This document shows positions 34,334-42,528 of a stretch of DNA of 64,000 bases, piece by piece (position 1 is the first letter of the stretch; each line of letters starts with the position of its first letter). Position numbers and translations under genes: made by a program. The notes beneath the pieces are model-generated. The model did no database searches. It worked only from the letters and a program-made list of their open reading frames with translations, and had not been told where the DNA came from. Origin of the DNA: UBA4312 sp040266995 (GTDB lineage: Bacteria; Bacillota_I; Bacilli_A; Erysipelotrichales; Erysipelotrichaceae); NCBI GenBank assembly GCA_040266995.1, contig JAWRHV010000014.1, forward strand, positions 90,794-154,793. Direction: 5' to 3'.

Positions 34334-35176
34334 CTATTTCTGTCCGTCAAAATCCGGATGCCAGCTTAAGTAACGACCCATGTCTTCTTCTTTATGTGTC
34401 ACATAAGGAACGCCCCGGTCGATCGTTGCGATTTCCTTCATCTCTTCTTCGGTCAATGTAAAGTCAAAAATGTTGATATTATCTTGGATATGACCCTGGC
34501 TTCTAGCACCGGGAATCACGATATTCCCGATCTGTACATGCCATCGCAGGATGATCTGTCCCACTGATTTTCCATATTTATCCGCTAACTTTTTAAATAC
34601 CGGCTGTGCAAACAAGGACTTGTCCCCATGTCCTAACGGGAACCACGCCTGTAAAGCGATGCCCTTTTCCTTCATCTGCTGACGAAGCTGTGTCTGCGGA
34701 TAATAAGGATGACATTCCACCTGTAAGACAGAAGGTCGTATCTCACAGACATCCAGAAGCTTTTGGATCTGGTTTTCATTAAAGTTGGAGATCCCCAGTG
34801 CTTTGATCTTGCCTTCCTTGTACGCTTTTTCCAACATCCGGTATCCATGAATATAATCCCCGGCCGGCTGGTGGCACAACATCAAATCGATGGTATCCAC
34901 ACCCAATCGCTCCAAGGTCTTATCCACCGCTTGTTCATCATGGTACAAAGTTGGCCAAAGCTTGGTTTCCACAAAGATTTCCTGACGTGGAACACCCGAC
35001 TTTCGGATTCCTCTGCCAACGGCTTTTTCATTGACATAGGCATTGGCTGTATCAATCAGACGATATCCCGTCTTCAATGCCGTTTCGACCGCATGCTCCG
35101 CTTCGTCCGGCGTCATCTGAAAGGTTCCGATCCCAATGACCGGCATTTCCACTCCATTGTTCAAACTGATCGTCAT
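34334..35176 (-). CDS. Aldo/keto reductase (2,5-diketo-D-gluconate reductase-like)
   Basis: A 280-residue AKR5-like reductase. Tetrad residues in DTANAYVNEKA (about 43-53), ETKLWPT and LMLCHQPAGDY. Its His motif is CHQP rather than the usual IHWP. The cofactor-binding motif IVIPGARSQGHI lies near residue 225, with ARS replacing the common KS. First gene of the operon, it is preceded by GGAGGG and a possible -10 TATAAT upstream. Related to, but distinct from, the AKR at 19671-20489. Confidence 0.88.
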   Translation of the reverse strand: MTISLNNGVEMPVIGIGTFQMTPDEAEHAVETALKTGYRLIDTANAYVNEKAVGRGIRKSGVPRQEIFVETKLWPTLYHDEQAVDKTLERLGVDTIDLMLCHQPAGDYIHGYRMLEKAYKEGKIKALGISNFNENQIQKLLDVCEIRPSVLQVECHPYYPQTQLRQQMKEKGIALQAWFPLGHGDKSLFAQPVFKKLADKYGKSVGQIILRWHVQIGNIVIPGARSQGHIQDNINIFDFTLTEEEMKEIATIDRGVPYVTHKEEDMGRYLSWHPDFDGQK

Positions 35177-35311
35177 AGTTACCCTCCTGTATTTTTATTC
35201 CACTATAGTTTCTTAATTTCATTATATTTCGATCTCTTTTTCGCACAATGGTCGGATTCTTAAGATACGTTTAATAAGCAACACTTTTTGACAAATGGTT
35301 ACTTAATTCAT

Positions 35312-35338
35312 AAAAAAAGAACTCCATCATGAGTTCTT
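35312..35338 (-). terminator. Terminator of the Pr6Pr-like membrane protein gene
   Basis: Minus-strand arms AAGAACTC and GAGTTCTT with a 6-nt loop precede a run of seven Ts. Confidence 0.85.
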
Positions 35339-35995
35339 CCTATTATTTATGACAGATTCTTGATTCCATCGATACAACAAAAAGCTGAATAGATACGTTA
35401 CACAAACCATCACCACGATGGCTACGATCATATATTCATTGCCGAAACGTAAAAACCCATACCAGTCATATAACGTCAGATCTTTGTCGTGAAAATGAAT
35501 CAGAATATTACCTACATAATACACCGCATAAATCAGCAATGGTACCAGCCCGGTTAAAGATACAGAAAAAGGCTGGTCATTTTGTTTTTCCAAAAACACA
35601 AAAGAAACAATACCGGTCACAGGAATGATCAGATGAAAAAAAAGATTGCTGTTACGAAATAAGGAAAAAAATCCATCCCTGGCTAACGGAGCCAGAAAAC
35701 AGAGAACTGTCATCATGGTTACCATCACCGCTGTCGTTGCTGCATGCTTCAACCGATACACACGTAAGGAAATCCTGCCCTTTCGCAGTATATCAATGAT
35801 ATAGATCAAAGAAGCCAGTCCTAATAACAGGTTGGATTGAACCGTAAAATACTGCAATGCCCATAACCCTCTTTGAGAGAGCGTTGTATCCGGTGCCATA
35901 AAATAAAATCCAGCCATCATCCATACAGTGGCTACTGCCACCATTACTACAATCAATCCATTTACCACGATTGATATATTCCGTTTTTTCTCCAT
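35327..35995 (-). CDS. Pr6Pr-family (androgen-induced-type) membrane protein of unknown function
   Basis: A 222-residue protein with six hydrophobic segments; QYFTVQSNLLLGLASLIY (about residues 42-59) and NSNLFFHLIIPVTGI are typical of the Pr6Pr/FAR-17a-like family found in Firmicutes. The frame reaches 36073, but the ATG at 35995 follows GAGGGATG. No biochemical function is established for the bacterial members. The gene is the last one before the gene-poor kilobase that borders the mobile elements. Confidence 0.65.
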   Translation of the reverse strand: MEKKRNISIVVNGLIVVMVAVATVWMMAGFYFMAPDTTLSQRGLWALQYFTVQSNLLLGLASLIYIIDILRKGRISLRVYRLKHAATTAVMVTMMTVLCFLAPLARDGFFSLFRNSNLFFHLIIPVTGIVSFVFLEKQNDQPFSVSLTGLVPLLIYAVYYVGNILIHFHDKDLTLYDWYGFLRFGNEYMIVAIVVMVCVTYLFSFLLYRWNQESVINNRKNS

Positions 35996-37084
35996 ACTAC
36001 ATCCCTCGTATTGTTTATTATACTTTAAACATCTTTTCATCAAAAGAAAAATGTTAAACACTTTACATGTCATTTTTTACCCGGGTAACTCATCATAGGC
36101 GTTGCGCTTGTTTTGCCAAATCACCGTTGCTAAAAGGCTAAAATAAAGCATATCTATGGAGGGAATAATAGTACATGTTATTTAAATTTTATTCCCTTGT
36201 CCTTCTGTTTGGCTTTCCGGAATACTTCCGATTGTTTAACACCTGACGTTTTGTACGCTTTTTTAATTGACTATCTCTCCGTTTTTCCTTTCTTTTTACA
36301 TCCTTATCTTGTTATACGTACATATATATGTAAGCAGATAATATATCAATAACTATTCATAAAAGGGGCATAATTCCATCACATTAATCAAACGTCGCTA
36401 TCTGAACCATGATTCCGTAACCTTTTGTAACGGCAATCAATGGCTAATTAATATATTATTTACGTTACCATTTTCTGTTTGTACCATATATGCTCTAATC
36501 ATAAATATTTCACTAATATCGCTTCGAATGACTCAATGATAGGAAAGAACAAATATTCTAAACAACGGGCAGGTTTGTTCCATCCGCGTTGATCATGGAA
36601 AGGCAGTCTGCAAGAGCAATTGGCAGACATAACGAATGAAATTTTTTACTAAAGAAACAGCTGGAAGAAAGTGGCACATTAGCAATATTTGAATTCAAAC
36701 AACAATTGTAATCATTGAAATATCAGATTACTTCTGAAAATAAATAATTGGCATATATTAAATGAGAAACTAAAAAATAAATGATGATATATAAAGGGTA
36801 TTGGAAAAACTGAAGGACACAATAGCAATTAAAACTTCTTTTATAAATTTATCAATAGTCCTAAAAACTATAAGGGGACGAGATGGGGACGAGCCCATGA
36901 CTATTACTCTCTTGACAAAATTAGATTTTTTTTGCTTTAAATATAGTATTTTTTAATGTTTTACATCTCTTCTTTCATGGCTAGCGAAAAAATAAGGGGA
37001 CGAGATGGGGGACGAGATGGGGACGAGAATCAACACGCATAGATCTGCGCATTCGAATGCATCAAGACGGAGGTTAACGATAAC
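35996..37084. other. Gene-poor kilobase left of the stacked elements
   Basis: I see no intact gene in about 1.09 kb. A palindrome TACATATATATGTA lies at 36319-36332. A short decayed coding-like stretch (KKQLEESGTLAIFEFKQQL in one plus frame near 36653-36712) has no start and I cannot assign it. The right third holds the G-rich repeats and a promoter-like TTGACA at 36912-36917. The left boundary of the left-hand element probably lies here, but no copy of the tRNA-derived 57-bp repeat is present. Confidence 0.5.
36874..37028 (+). repeat. Clusters of a GGGGACGAGAT direct repeat upstream of the AlbA_2 gene
   Basis: Cluster 1 has copies at 36874-36884 and 36885-36893. Cluster 2 has copies at 36996-37006, 37007-37018 (one extra G) and 37019-37028. 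The clusters flank a candidate promoter (TTGACA 36912-36917 followed by an AT-rich stretch) and cluster 2 ends 56 bp before the ATG. They may be operator or RNA-binding sites for the gene product. Confidence 0.7.
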
Positions 37085-38611
37085 ATGGTTGTTACAAAAC
37101 TTCAAAAAAGCATTTTACAAGAAAATGCCGAACTTGAAATAAAAAAAGGGAAAACAAGCTTTCCTAAAGAAGCTCTAAAAACATATTCCGCTTTTTCTAA
37201 TACATCTGGAGGAGTACTATTACTAGGTTACGAAGAAATCGATGATCATGGCTTTAAATTGTATGAAGCATGCGGTGTCGATAATCCAGAAAAGGTTATC
37301 AAAGAAATGTTTGATCTTCTAAATGATTCTACTCGAGTTAGTAAGAACATAATCACAGATAAAAACATTCAAATCGACTTAGCGGATAATGGTAAACAAA
37401 TTATCATTATTGAAATACCGCAAGCAAAGTATTCTGATAAACCTGTGTATTTAAATAGTAATCCGTATAAAAATACTTATAAAAGATCTAGTTCTGGTGA
37501 CTATCGATGCACCAAAGAGGAAATAGACGCAATGATTAGGGATTCGGTTCCAGAACCGCAAGACCGTACTATTATTGATTATATAGAATATAGGACAGCA
37601 CTGGACTCTGTCACAATTTCAAAATACAGAAATATTTTTATACAAAGATCCGGAGATCACCCTTTTGTATTAATGGACGATGAGGAATTCTTAAAGAAAA
37701 TTGGTGCTATAGCTTATAAAAATGGTGAATATTATCCAACCATTGCCGGTTTAATTGTCTTTGGGAAGACAGAATTTATTACTCAAGTCCTTCCAAATTT
37801 TCTTTTAGAATATGTAAATTATGGAGATTCGAATATAGACCGTTGGACAGATAGGGTTATATATGACGGAACATGGGGAGAAGGAAACATTTTTAATTTT
37901 TACTATCTTGTAATAAACAAATTAAAAAATACATTGCTCAACAAATTTGCCCTGGATAAAGATAATATTACTAGAATTGATACTTCGCAATTAGAGATAG
38001 CATTCCGAGAAGCTCTAGCAAATTGTTTAATACATGCAGACTATAGAGCAGACAAGCGTATAAAGATATCTTATAAAAATAAACAATATACTTTCTTTAA
38101 TCCAGGATCATTAAGGGTGACTAAATCTGAATTCTTCGAGGGAAAATACTCAAATCCACGTAACCCTACAATTGCGACTATTTTACGTTTCATTGGTGTT
38201 GTAGAAGAAGCTGGTTCTGGGGTTCCAAAAATACTGCATGCATTACGCACAAATAAACTAGCCGAACCCGAATTATTAACTATAGATGATAATGTTGAAT
38301 TCATCATCAGTATTTCTCCTGAAATCGAATACTTAGCAGCAAAATTTAACTTAAACGAAGAAGAGGTTTCAGTTCTTTCCGCAATAAATGATCATTATTC
38401 CTTAAGCCGTTCTGAAATTGAGAAAGTCACAAATCTTTCAAGAAAGAGATCTTTAAATATAATTAATTCTTTAAAAGAACGAAAGATCATAGAACAGGTT
38501 GGAAGATCTTCTTCTACAAAATATAGGATTTCAAGGAATCACATGACAAACAATCAAGCGTTGATTAATATGTTACAACACACTATTAATCTATTGCAAA
38601 GAAATCGTTAG
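37085..38611 (+). CDS. AlbA_2 (Schlafen-type) nucleic-acid-binding and HATPase-domain protein
   Basis: A 508-residue protein. An N-terminal AlbA_2 domain (about 12-135) has ENAELEIKKGK, FSNTSGGVLLLG and YKNTYKRSSSGDYRCTKEE. A middle HATPase_c_4-like region (about 295-390) has EIAFREALANCLIHADYRADK and VEEAGSGVPKILHA. A winged-helix end (about 425-490) has YSLSRSEIEKVTNLSRKRS. The architecture matches proteins often annotated as RecG-like or putative transcriptional regulators, and some are encoded in defence islands. Ribosome-binding site GGAGG. It lies just left of an integrase and is AT-rich compared with the chromosome, so it is probably cargo of that element. Regulatory versus defence function is undecided. 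Confidence 0.8.
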   Translation: MVVTKLQKSILQENAELEIKKGKTSFPKEALKTYSAFSNTSGGVLLLGYEEIDDHGFKLYEACGVDNPEKVIKEMFDLLNDSTRVSKNIITDKNIQIDLADNGKQIIIIEIPQAKYSDKPVYLNSNPYKNTYKRSSSGDYRCTKEEIDAMIRDSVPEPQDRTIIDYIEYRTALDSVTISKYRNIFIQRSGDHPFVLMDDEEFLKKIGAIAYKNGEYYPTIAGLIVFGKTEFITQVLPNFLLEYVNYGDSNIDRWTDRVIYDGTWGEGNIFNFYYLVINKLKNTLLNKFALDKDNITRIDTSQLEIAFREALANCLIHADYRADKRIKISYKNKQYTFFNPGSLRVTKSEFFEGKYSNPRNPTIATILRFIGVVEEAGSGVPKILHALRTNKLAEPELLTIDDNVEFIISISPEIEYLAAKFNLNEEEVSVLSAINDHYSLSRSEIEKVTNLSRKRSLNIINSLKERKIIEQVGRSSSTKYRISRNHMTNNQALINMLQHTINLLQRNR

Positions 38612-38831
38612 ATTTCGAAAATTTGACATTAACACTTCTTTTATTGTCGTTTTTTTAGATATTTGACAATAAAATCGTTTATATTGTTATTTTTTCGTTT
38701 TATGATATTAACTTATTTTAAACGCACAAAAAAGCCTCCGGAGCTCTCACCTTCCGAAGGCTGTACATAAAAAGTAATGAGACCAATCATTATGCTTTTT
38801 ATGTGCTTAATTCTAACATAAAGGAGAAATT
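38612..38831. other. AT-rich intergenic region with three inverted repeats before integrase 1
   Basis: TTTTATTGTC (38639-38648) and GACAATAAAA (38665-38674) form one 10-bp inverted repeat. On the minus strand, GCCTTCGGA and TCCGGAGGC arms followed by six Ts (38728-38760) form a terminator-like hairpin. A third inverted repeat (38765-38780 against 38787-38804, 16 bp with a 2-nt bulge) abuts it. No minus-strand gene is present for this terminator, so a small minus-strand RNA or a site for recombination proteins is possible. Confidence 0.5.
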
Positions 38832-39917
38832 ATGGCAATTTTAACAAGGATCAAGAACAGCAAGAAACAATACCGTTACAAGGTATATTACAAGGATAAA
38901 AACGGAGATTTAAAGCAGAAAGCATCGAAATGGTACGACAGTAAGAAGCAATGCAAGGAAGAAGAAGCGTTGTTCAATCTGAAAAAGAAAGACTATACAG
39001 ACAATCATGTTAAGTTTTATATCGTTGCAAAAGACTATATTGATTTTACATCAGATAGAAATGTAACAAACACAATAAAAGACAAACAATATATATTGGA
39101 TACCTATTATACTCCTTTGAATAATAGGAAGATAAACAACATTACGCCTAATATGATTCGTTCGCTACTGAATGATCCAAATATACAAAAATTGTCTACA
39201 AAACGAAAGAATAAAATATACAGTGTATTGAAATCAATTTTTTCCCATGCTCAAATGTTTTACGGATTACAGACGAATCCAATGAACCCTATACCACGTT
39301 TCGAAAAGACCAGAGAAGAAAAAATGAAAGAAATGAATATTTATACCCCAGAACAATTCAACGCTTTCTATGAAGTTGTTTTACGTTCAAAAAAGGAATA
39401 TGCCGATTTCTTCTACGTTCTGTATTGGACAGGAATGCGAAAGAATGAATTGCGATCTCTTACCTTCTCTTGCTATAACGGAAAAAGCATTTATATTTGG
39501 AGACAACTAGATAATAATAAGGATTTTTATTCATTGAAAACGACGGGATCCACACGAAGGATTGCCCTGGATAAAAAAACAAGGGAAATATTTGAAAACC
39601 AAAAGAAACAATATCAGGCGATGAATGGGTTTTCAGAAGATTGGTTTGTTTTTGGTGGATACGAACCACTGCCAAAGACAAACATTGATAGAGAAAAACA
39701 GAAAGCTTTGAAAGCCGGTAAACTGCCCTACATACGTATACATGATTTCCGACACTCTCACGCTTCTTATTTGATTGACAAGGGTGTTAACATGTATAAG
39801 ATTTCAAAGCGTTTAGGACACAGTTCTATTGAAATGACCATGAATAGATATGGTCATTTACTGGATGTAGAAGAGGATGAAATCACTTCTGCAATCGAGG
39901 ATAATTACAAAAAGTAG
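38832..39917 (+). CDS. Tyrosine-recombinase integrase of the left-hand element
   Basis: A 361-residue tyrosine recombinase. An N-terminal arm-binding domain (AILTRIKNSKKQYRYKVYY) and a core-binding SAM-like domain (about 60-155) precede the catalytic domain with Arg in GMRKNELRSL, HxxR in HDFRHSHASY, His in LGHSS and the nucleophile Tyr in NRYGHLL. It ends 27 bp before a 57-bp copy of the tRNA-Leu end, as expected for an integrase next to its att site. It resembles the integrase at 45819-46892 throughout (both contain EEALF, KSIFSHAQ, MNIYTP and GMRKNELRSLTF), so the two elements share a target. Confidence 0.92.
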   Translation: MAILTRIKNSKKQYRYKVYYKDKNGDLKQKASKWYDSKKQCKEEEALFNLKKKDYTDNHVKFYIVAKDYIDFTSDRNVTNTIKDKQYILDTYYTPLNNRKINNITPNMIRSLLNDPNIQKLSTKRKNKIYSVLKSIFSHAQMFYGLQTNPMNPIPRFEKTREEKMKEMNIYTPEQFNAFYEVVLRSKKEYADFFYVLYWTGMRKNELRSLTFSCYNGKSIYIWRQLDNNKDFYSLKTTGSTRRIALDKKTREIFENQKKQYQAMNGFSEDWFVFGGYEPLPKTNIDREKQKALKAGKLPYIRIHDFRHSHASYLIDKGVNMYKISKRLGHSSIEMTMNRYGHLLDVEEDEITSAIEDNYKK

Positions 39918-39944
39918 TACATTTTTAGTACATTGAAAGCCGAA

Positions 39945-40001
39945 AAATTAAAAAACTCCTTTATATAAAGGAGTTGTTTTCATATGGTGCAGAGGAAGGG
40001 A
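39945..40001. repeat. Attachment-site copy (57 bp) between the two stacked elements
   Basis: Identical over 57 bp to 46938-46994, comprising the tRNA-Leu terminator hairpin and the last 17 nt of the tRNA gene. It stops matching exactly at the A at 40001, after which the sequence is AAAATT instead of the tRNA T-arm. It serves as the right end of the left element and the left end of the right element. Confidence 0.9.
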
Positions 40002-40094
40002 AAAATTATTTATCTTATATACTTTTATATATGCTTTATATAAAGGTTGTTCAACCATTACTCACTTCCATATTATAGCGTTTTTTAGAATTTC

Positions 40095-40112
40095 AAGACA
40101 TAAACAAGACAT
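40095..40112. repeat. Left arm-type site of the satellite-like element
   Basis: AAGACATAAACAAGACAT, i.e. two direct AAGACAT units. It matches 46909-46926 at 17 of 18 positions in the same orientation. Paired direct repeats just inside both ends are typical arm-binding sites of Tn916/lambda-type integrases. Confidence 0.7.
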
Positions 40113-40159
40113 TTTATAACAATCGTCAGATCCTCCAGCTGGTAAACGTTCGTGAAGTC

Positions 40160-40867
40160 TCAGAAGGTCAAAATAGCTCTTATTTCTTCTAAATTTTTTG
40201 ATATTATTTCAACAAAAGTCTGTTTATCCTTAATTAGGTTCTTATCTTTCTGATCCAGCTGATCAGCCCACTTTTTTAATGTTTTCTGAGTTCTCTTTAT
40301 CTGCTCTATACAGTCTTCATAAAATCGAATACATTTTTTTATATCATCCTGTTTATCGATAATGTTTAAAAGCTTATCATTCTTTGCAAAGTGATGTTTT
40401 TCTTTTACCTGGTTATATTGTACTGCCTGGATCGATAGCTTTTCAGTCTCCAGATCATCTATACTCTGTCTGCTGTAATCTATCCATCTGTTAAATTTTT
40501 CCTCTATAAGCAAATTATCATGAGTGATCCATGAATAAATATTCTCGCATAGCGTATAATGGTCTATTTCGTCATTTCCCGGCCCTTTTAGGTACATACG
40601 CTCAATAGGTACCCCTTCTATAAAATAGCTCTGTAACTTCTCTAAAATGAATCTTTCAGGGTATTTGATGAGATCAGGATACATTTTATAAGCTTCAATG
40701 ATCCGGATTAATTGTTTTGTTTTATTCACTGCCTCTGTATCTAGATTCTCTATATACCGGTTATTTAAATCATCTTTCAATAGATCAAGACAATCATTGA
40801 CCAATGGTTCCGTAAGCAAAACAGCCCCGGATATATTAACTAAAGTATTGTATTCATTATCTCTCAT
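40160..40867 (-). CDS. Coiled-coil protein of unknown function, last gene of the satellite late region
   Basis: A 235-residue acidic/basic helical protein with no membrane segment or known motif that I recognise. The C-terminal 120 residues (LETEKLSIQAVQYNQVKEKHH, IEQIKRTQKTLKKWADQLD) are strongly coiled-coil-like. The ATG follows TAGGAGC. A terminator hairpin (40886-40904) sits between the capsid gene and this gene on the same strand, so it may need its own promoter or readthrough. By position it could be a capsid-associated, helper-interacting or accessory protein; nothing in the sequence decides. Confidence 0.6.
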   Translation of the reverse strand: MRDNEYNTLVNISGAVLLTEPLVNDCLDLLKDDLNNRYIENLDTEAVNKTKQLIRIIEAYKMYPDLIKYPERFILEKLQSYFIEGVPIERMYLKGPGNDEIDHYTLCENIYSWITHDNLLIEEKFNRWIDYSRQSIDDLETEKLSIQAVQYNQVKEKHHFAKNDKLLNIIDKQDDIKKCIRFYEDCIEQIKRTQKTLKKWADQLDQKDKNLIKDKQTFVEIISKNLEEIRAILTF

Positions 40868-40885
40868 GTTTGCTCCTAAAATAAA

Positions 40886-40904
40886 GGCCGGCTCAGTACC
40901 GGCC
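40886..40904 (-). terminator. GC-rich hairpin before the unknown coiled-coil gene
   Basis: Minus-strand GGCCGG and CCGGCC arms with a 7-nt loop are followed by TTTATTTT. It lies 19 bp upstream of the ATG at 40867, so it may attenuate rather than end transcription. Confidence 0.6.
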
Positions 40905-40924
40905 CTTCAGTTTTACAACAGCTA

Positions 40925-41217
40925 AGACTTATTTACGAAATTTTTTTGAACATAAAGCGGTGTTTTTTTATCAAGTATATATCCTTATATATTTTTTTGG
41001 GGCGAGAGAGTTCGTTGTCACCGCGAACCTCAGCCCAATGGGGTTTTGGGGGTATTAGGTCCCCAAAAATCGTTTTTTTTCCTAAAAGCGTTGCACGTAT
41101 CGTAACTTTTTATTTTTTTCAGCGGTTATTCCTGGTATTTTGGAAGAACTTTTTTTAAAACAAAAAATACAGTCAACTCTTTACGACTTTCCTTTTCTTT
41201 TGAAGCCTGATCAGCTT
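40925..41217. other. Structured non-coding block between the capsid gene and the unknown gene
   Basis: No convincing gene in 290 bp. One hairpin pairs GTTCG with CGAAC (about 41009-41035), closed by a GGGC/GCCC outer pair. A second pairs TTTTGGGG with CCCCAAAA around a 9-nt loop (about 41045-41069), followed on the plus strand by eight Ts. A possible plus-strand promoter (TTGAAC 40946-40951, 17 bp, TATCAA 40969-40974) precedes both. GC content is locally higher than in flanking satellite DNA. A small plus-strand RNA or a packaging site are both possible. Confidence 0.45.
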
Positions 41218-42042
41218 TTAAGAATTGGATTTATGAACATAGATTCCTTTTGCTTTATTATCTAAAACAAAAGCATCATAACAAACTCTACCTGTTACGA
41301 TAGATCCAGAACTTAATGGAGTGTCTACATGAATATTGTAGTCCTCCAGCTTAACCGGTGCAGTCGTTGCTCCAGGGTGAGCCATGATAAAATCGACCCC
41401 CTCCGGTAATCTGTTGGCTGGTACTTTGATAACAGCACAGCCGTCAATGATTCCTACTACTCCATTTAATCTAATCTGTTCTGAAACATCAGAAGCCATT
41501 AAGCAGCTGGTGCTTGACTTGATCAGCTTGTATGTAGTTGGCGAAACAATCAGCACTCTTTCCGTATCTGGTACTTCATTAGTATCTAATGTTTCAGAAG
41601 CTTTTAAGATCTCTTCATAAATATCAGAGATTGTTCCGGTTTCTGTTGTACCAGCTCCGGATACCATTTTGTTAAATACCAGCTTATCAACAGCTGGAAT
41701 AACTACTTCCCGGATCTCTCTAGCTAATGCCTGGGTTGCTTCTAAAGCTTCCCCGGTTTCATCCTGGTCTAGTTTGTCAATGTTAAAAATGAATGATTTA
41801 TCATTAGATAAAACCATTTCTTCAGTGGTTGTGTTCAGATCCATTAATGTTCCGAATCGGGAAATTCCGTCAGATCCGGTTCTTCCGTAATCGTTTAATG
41901 CAACTGTTCCCACTTTGTATACTTTAACTGTATGAGCCCCGGTCCAGTCATAATCCGTATTGGTAACCAGCTCTTTTTTAGATTCTGCTTTGAAAAGCTC
42001 ATCCACTTTAGGGCTATACTTTACAGCTAATTCTACTGTCAT
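41218..42042 (-). CDS. Major capsid protein
   Basis: A 274-residue protein resembling tailed-phage coat proteins that follow DUF4355 scaffolds. The typical region TEEMVLSNDKSFIFNIDKLDQDET (key parts: VLSNDKSF, DKLDQDE; about residues 72-95) is followed by LAREIREVVIPAVDKLVFNKM, the dimer/hexamer-contact helix, and by VLIVSPTTYKLIKSS. The ATG at 42042 follows AAGGAGACAG; an upstream frame to 42057 has no site. It is encoded 33 bp after the scaffold gene, the normal order in phage heads. No protease or portal is nearby. Assignment rests on sequence pattern and context. Confidence 0.75.
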   Translation of the reverse strand: MTVELAVKYSPKVDELFKAESKKELVTNTDYDWTGAHTVKVYKVGTVALNDYGRTGSDGISRFGTLMDLNTTTEEMVLSNDKSFIFNIDKLDQDETGEALEATQALAREIREVVIPAVDKLVFNKMVSGAGTTETGTISDIYEEILKASETLDTNEVPDTERVLIVSPTTYKLIKSSTSCLMASDVSEQIRLNGVVGIIDGCAVIKVPANRLPEGVDFIMAHPGATTAPVKLEDYNIHVDTPLSSGSIVTGRVCYDAFVLDNKAKGIYVHKSNS

Positions 42043-42075
42043 TCTGTCTCCTTTCATTCAGAAGACAATTAATAA

Positions 42076-42528
42076 TCAATCAAAATCTGTATAGCCTTTA
42101 GGAATATGTTTCGTATTTCCGAAAGATCTATCATCAAACGGCAACGGTGATTCTGATTTACTCGGAGATACTCTTGTATTCCTTTTGCTATAAATCGAAT
42201 TAATTACATCTGCCTTCTCTTTAAATAGTTCAAAATCTGATGTATCAATGACAGATAACAGCTCAACCGGAAGGCCTTGTTCCATAACGTAAGTTTTGAT
42301 CTTTAAGAGATTTTCTCTCTTTTCGATATCTTCTAGTTTTTCCTGGATCTCTTCCAGCTGACCGTTCTTCTCTCTTGATAATCTTTTTTTAACGATTTCG
42401 TTTACTTCATCTTGAGTAAACAAGCGTTCTTCTTTTTCCGGAGAAGATCCGTTTTTTTCTTCCAGCGTTTCAGCTTGTGATTCATTTTCCGGTTTAAGTT
42501 CCGTAACTTTTTGAGTTTCTTTTTCCAT
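42076..42528 (-). CDS. Capsid scaffolding protein (DUF4355-like)
   Basis: A 150-residue acidic protein with a disordered Glu/Ser/Lys N-terminus, the signature LFTQDEVNEIVKKRLSREK (about residues 36-54), then a coiled coil (EEIQEKLEDIEKRENLLKI) and a short basic/proline tail. DUF4355 proteins are phage scaffolds that guide coat assembly and are lost from the mature head. It immediately precedes the capsid gene. Ribosome-binding site GGGAGC. It is the first gene of the late transcript, behind the structured leader at 42529-42663. Confidence 0.78.
   Translation of the reverse strand: MEKETQKVTELKPENESQAETLEEKNGSSPEKEERLFTQDEVNEIVKKRLSREKNGQLEEIQEKLEDIEKRENLLKIKTYVMEQGLPVELLSVIDTSDFELFKEKADVINSIYSKRNTRVSPSKSESPLPFDDRSFGNTKHIPKGYTDFD

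Noticed and set aside
36150..36180. Weak att-like core near the left of the AlbA_2 element.
   Set aside because: Only 11 of 16 aligned positions match the att core and the AGTACAT heptamer is likely by chance in AT-rich DNA; kept only as a hint.
36653..36712. Coding-like remnant KKQLEESGTLAIFEFKQQL in the gene-poor kilobase.
   Set aside because: It is too short, has no start or family match, and similar frames are expected by chance.
40946..41158. A 70-codon plus-strand frame in the structured satellite block.
   Set aside because: It starts at TTG without a ribosome-binding site, has low-complexity Phe/Leu content and runs through the two hairpins.
40160..42528. Treating the satellite as the remnant of a complete prophage.
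   Set aside because: Replication, switch and integration modules are complete, att repeats are perfect and scaffold/capsid order is intact, so random decay of a 30-40 kb phage is a less simple account, although it is not excluded.
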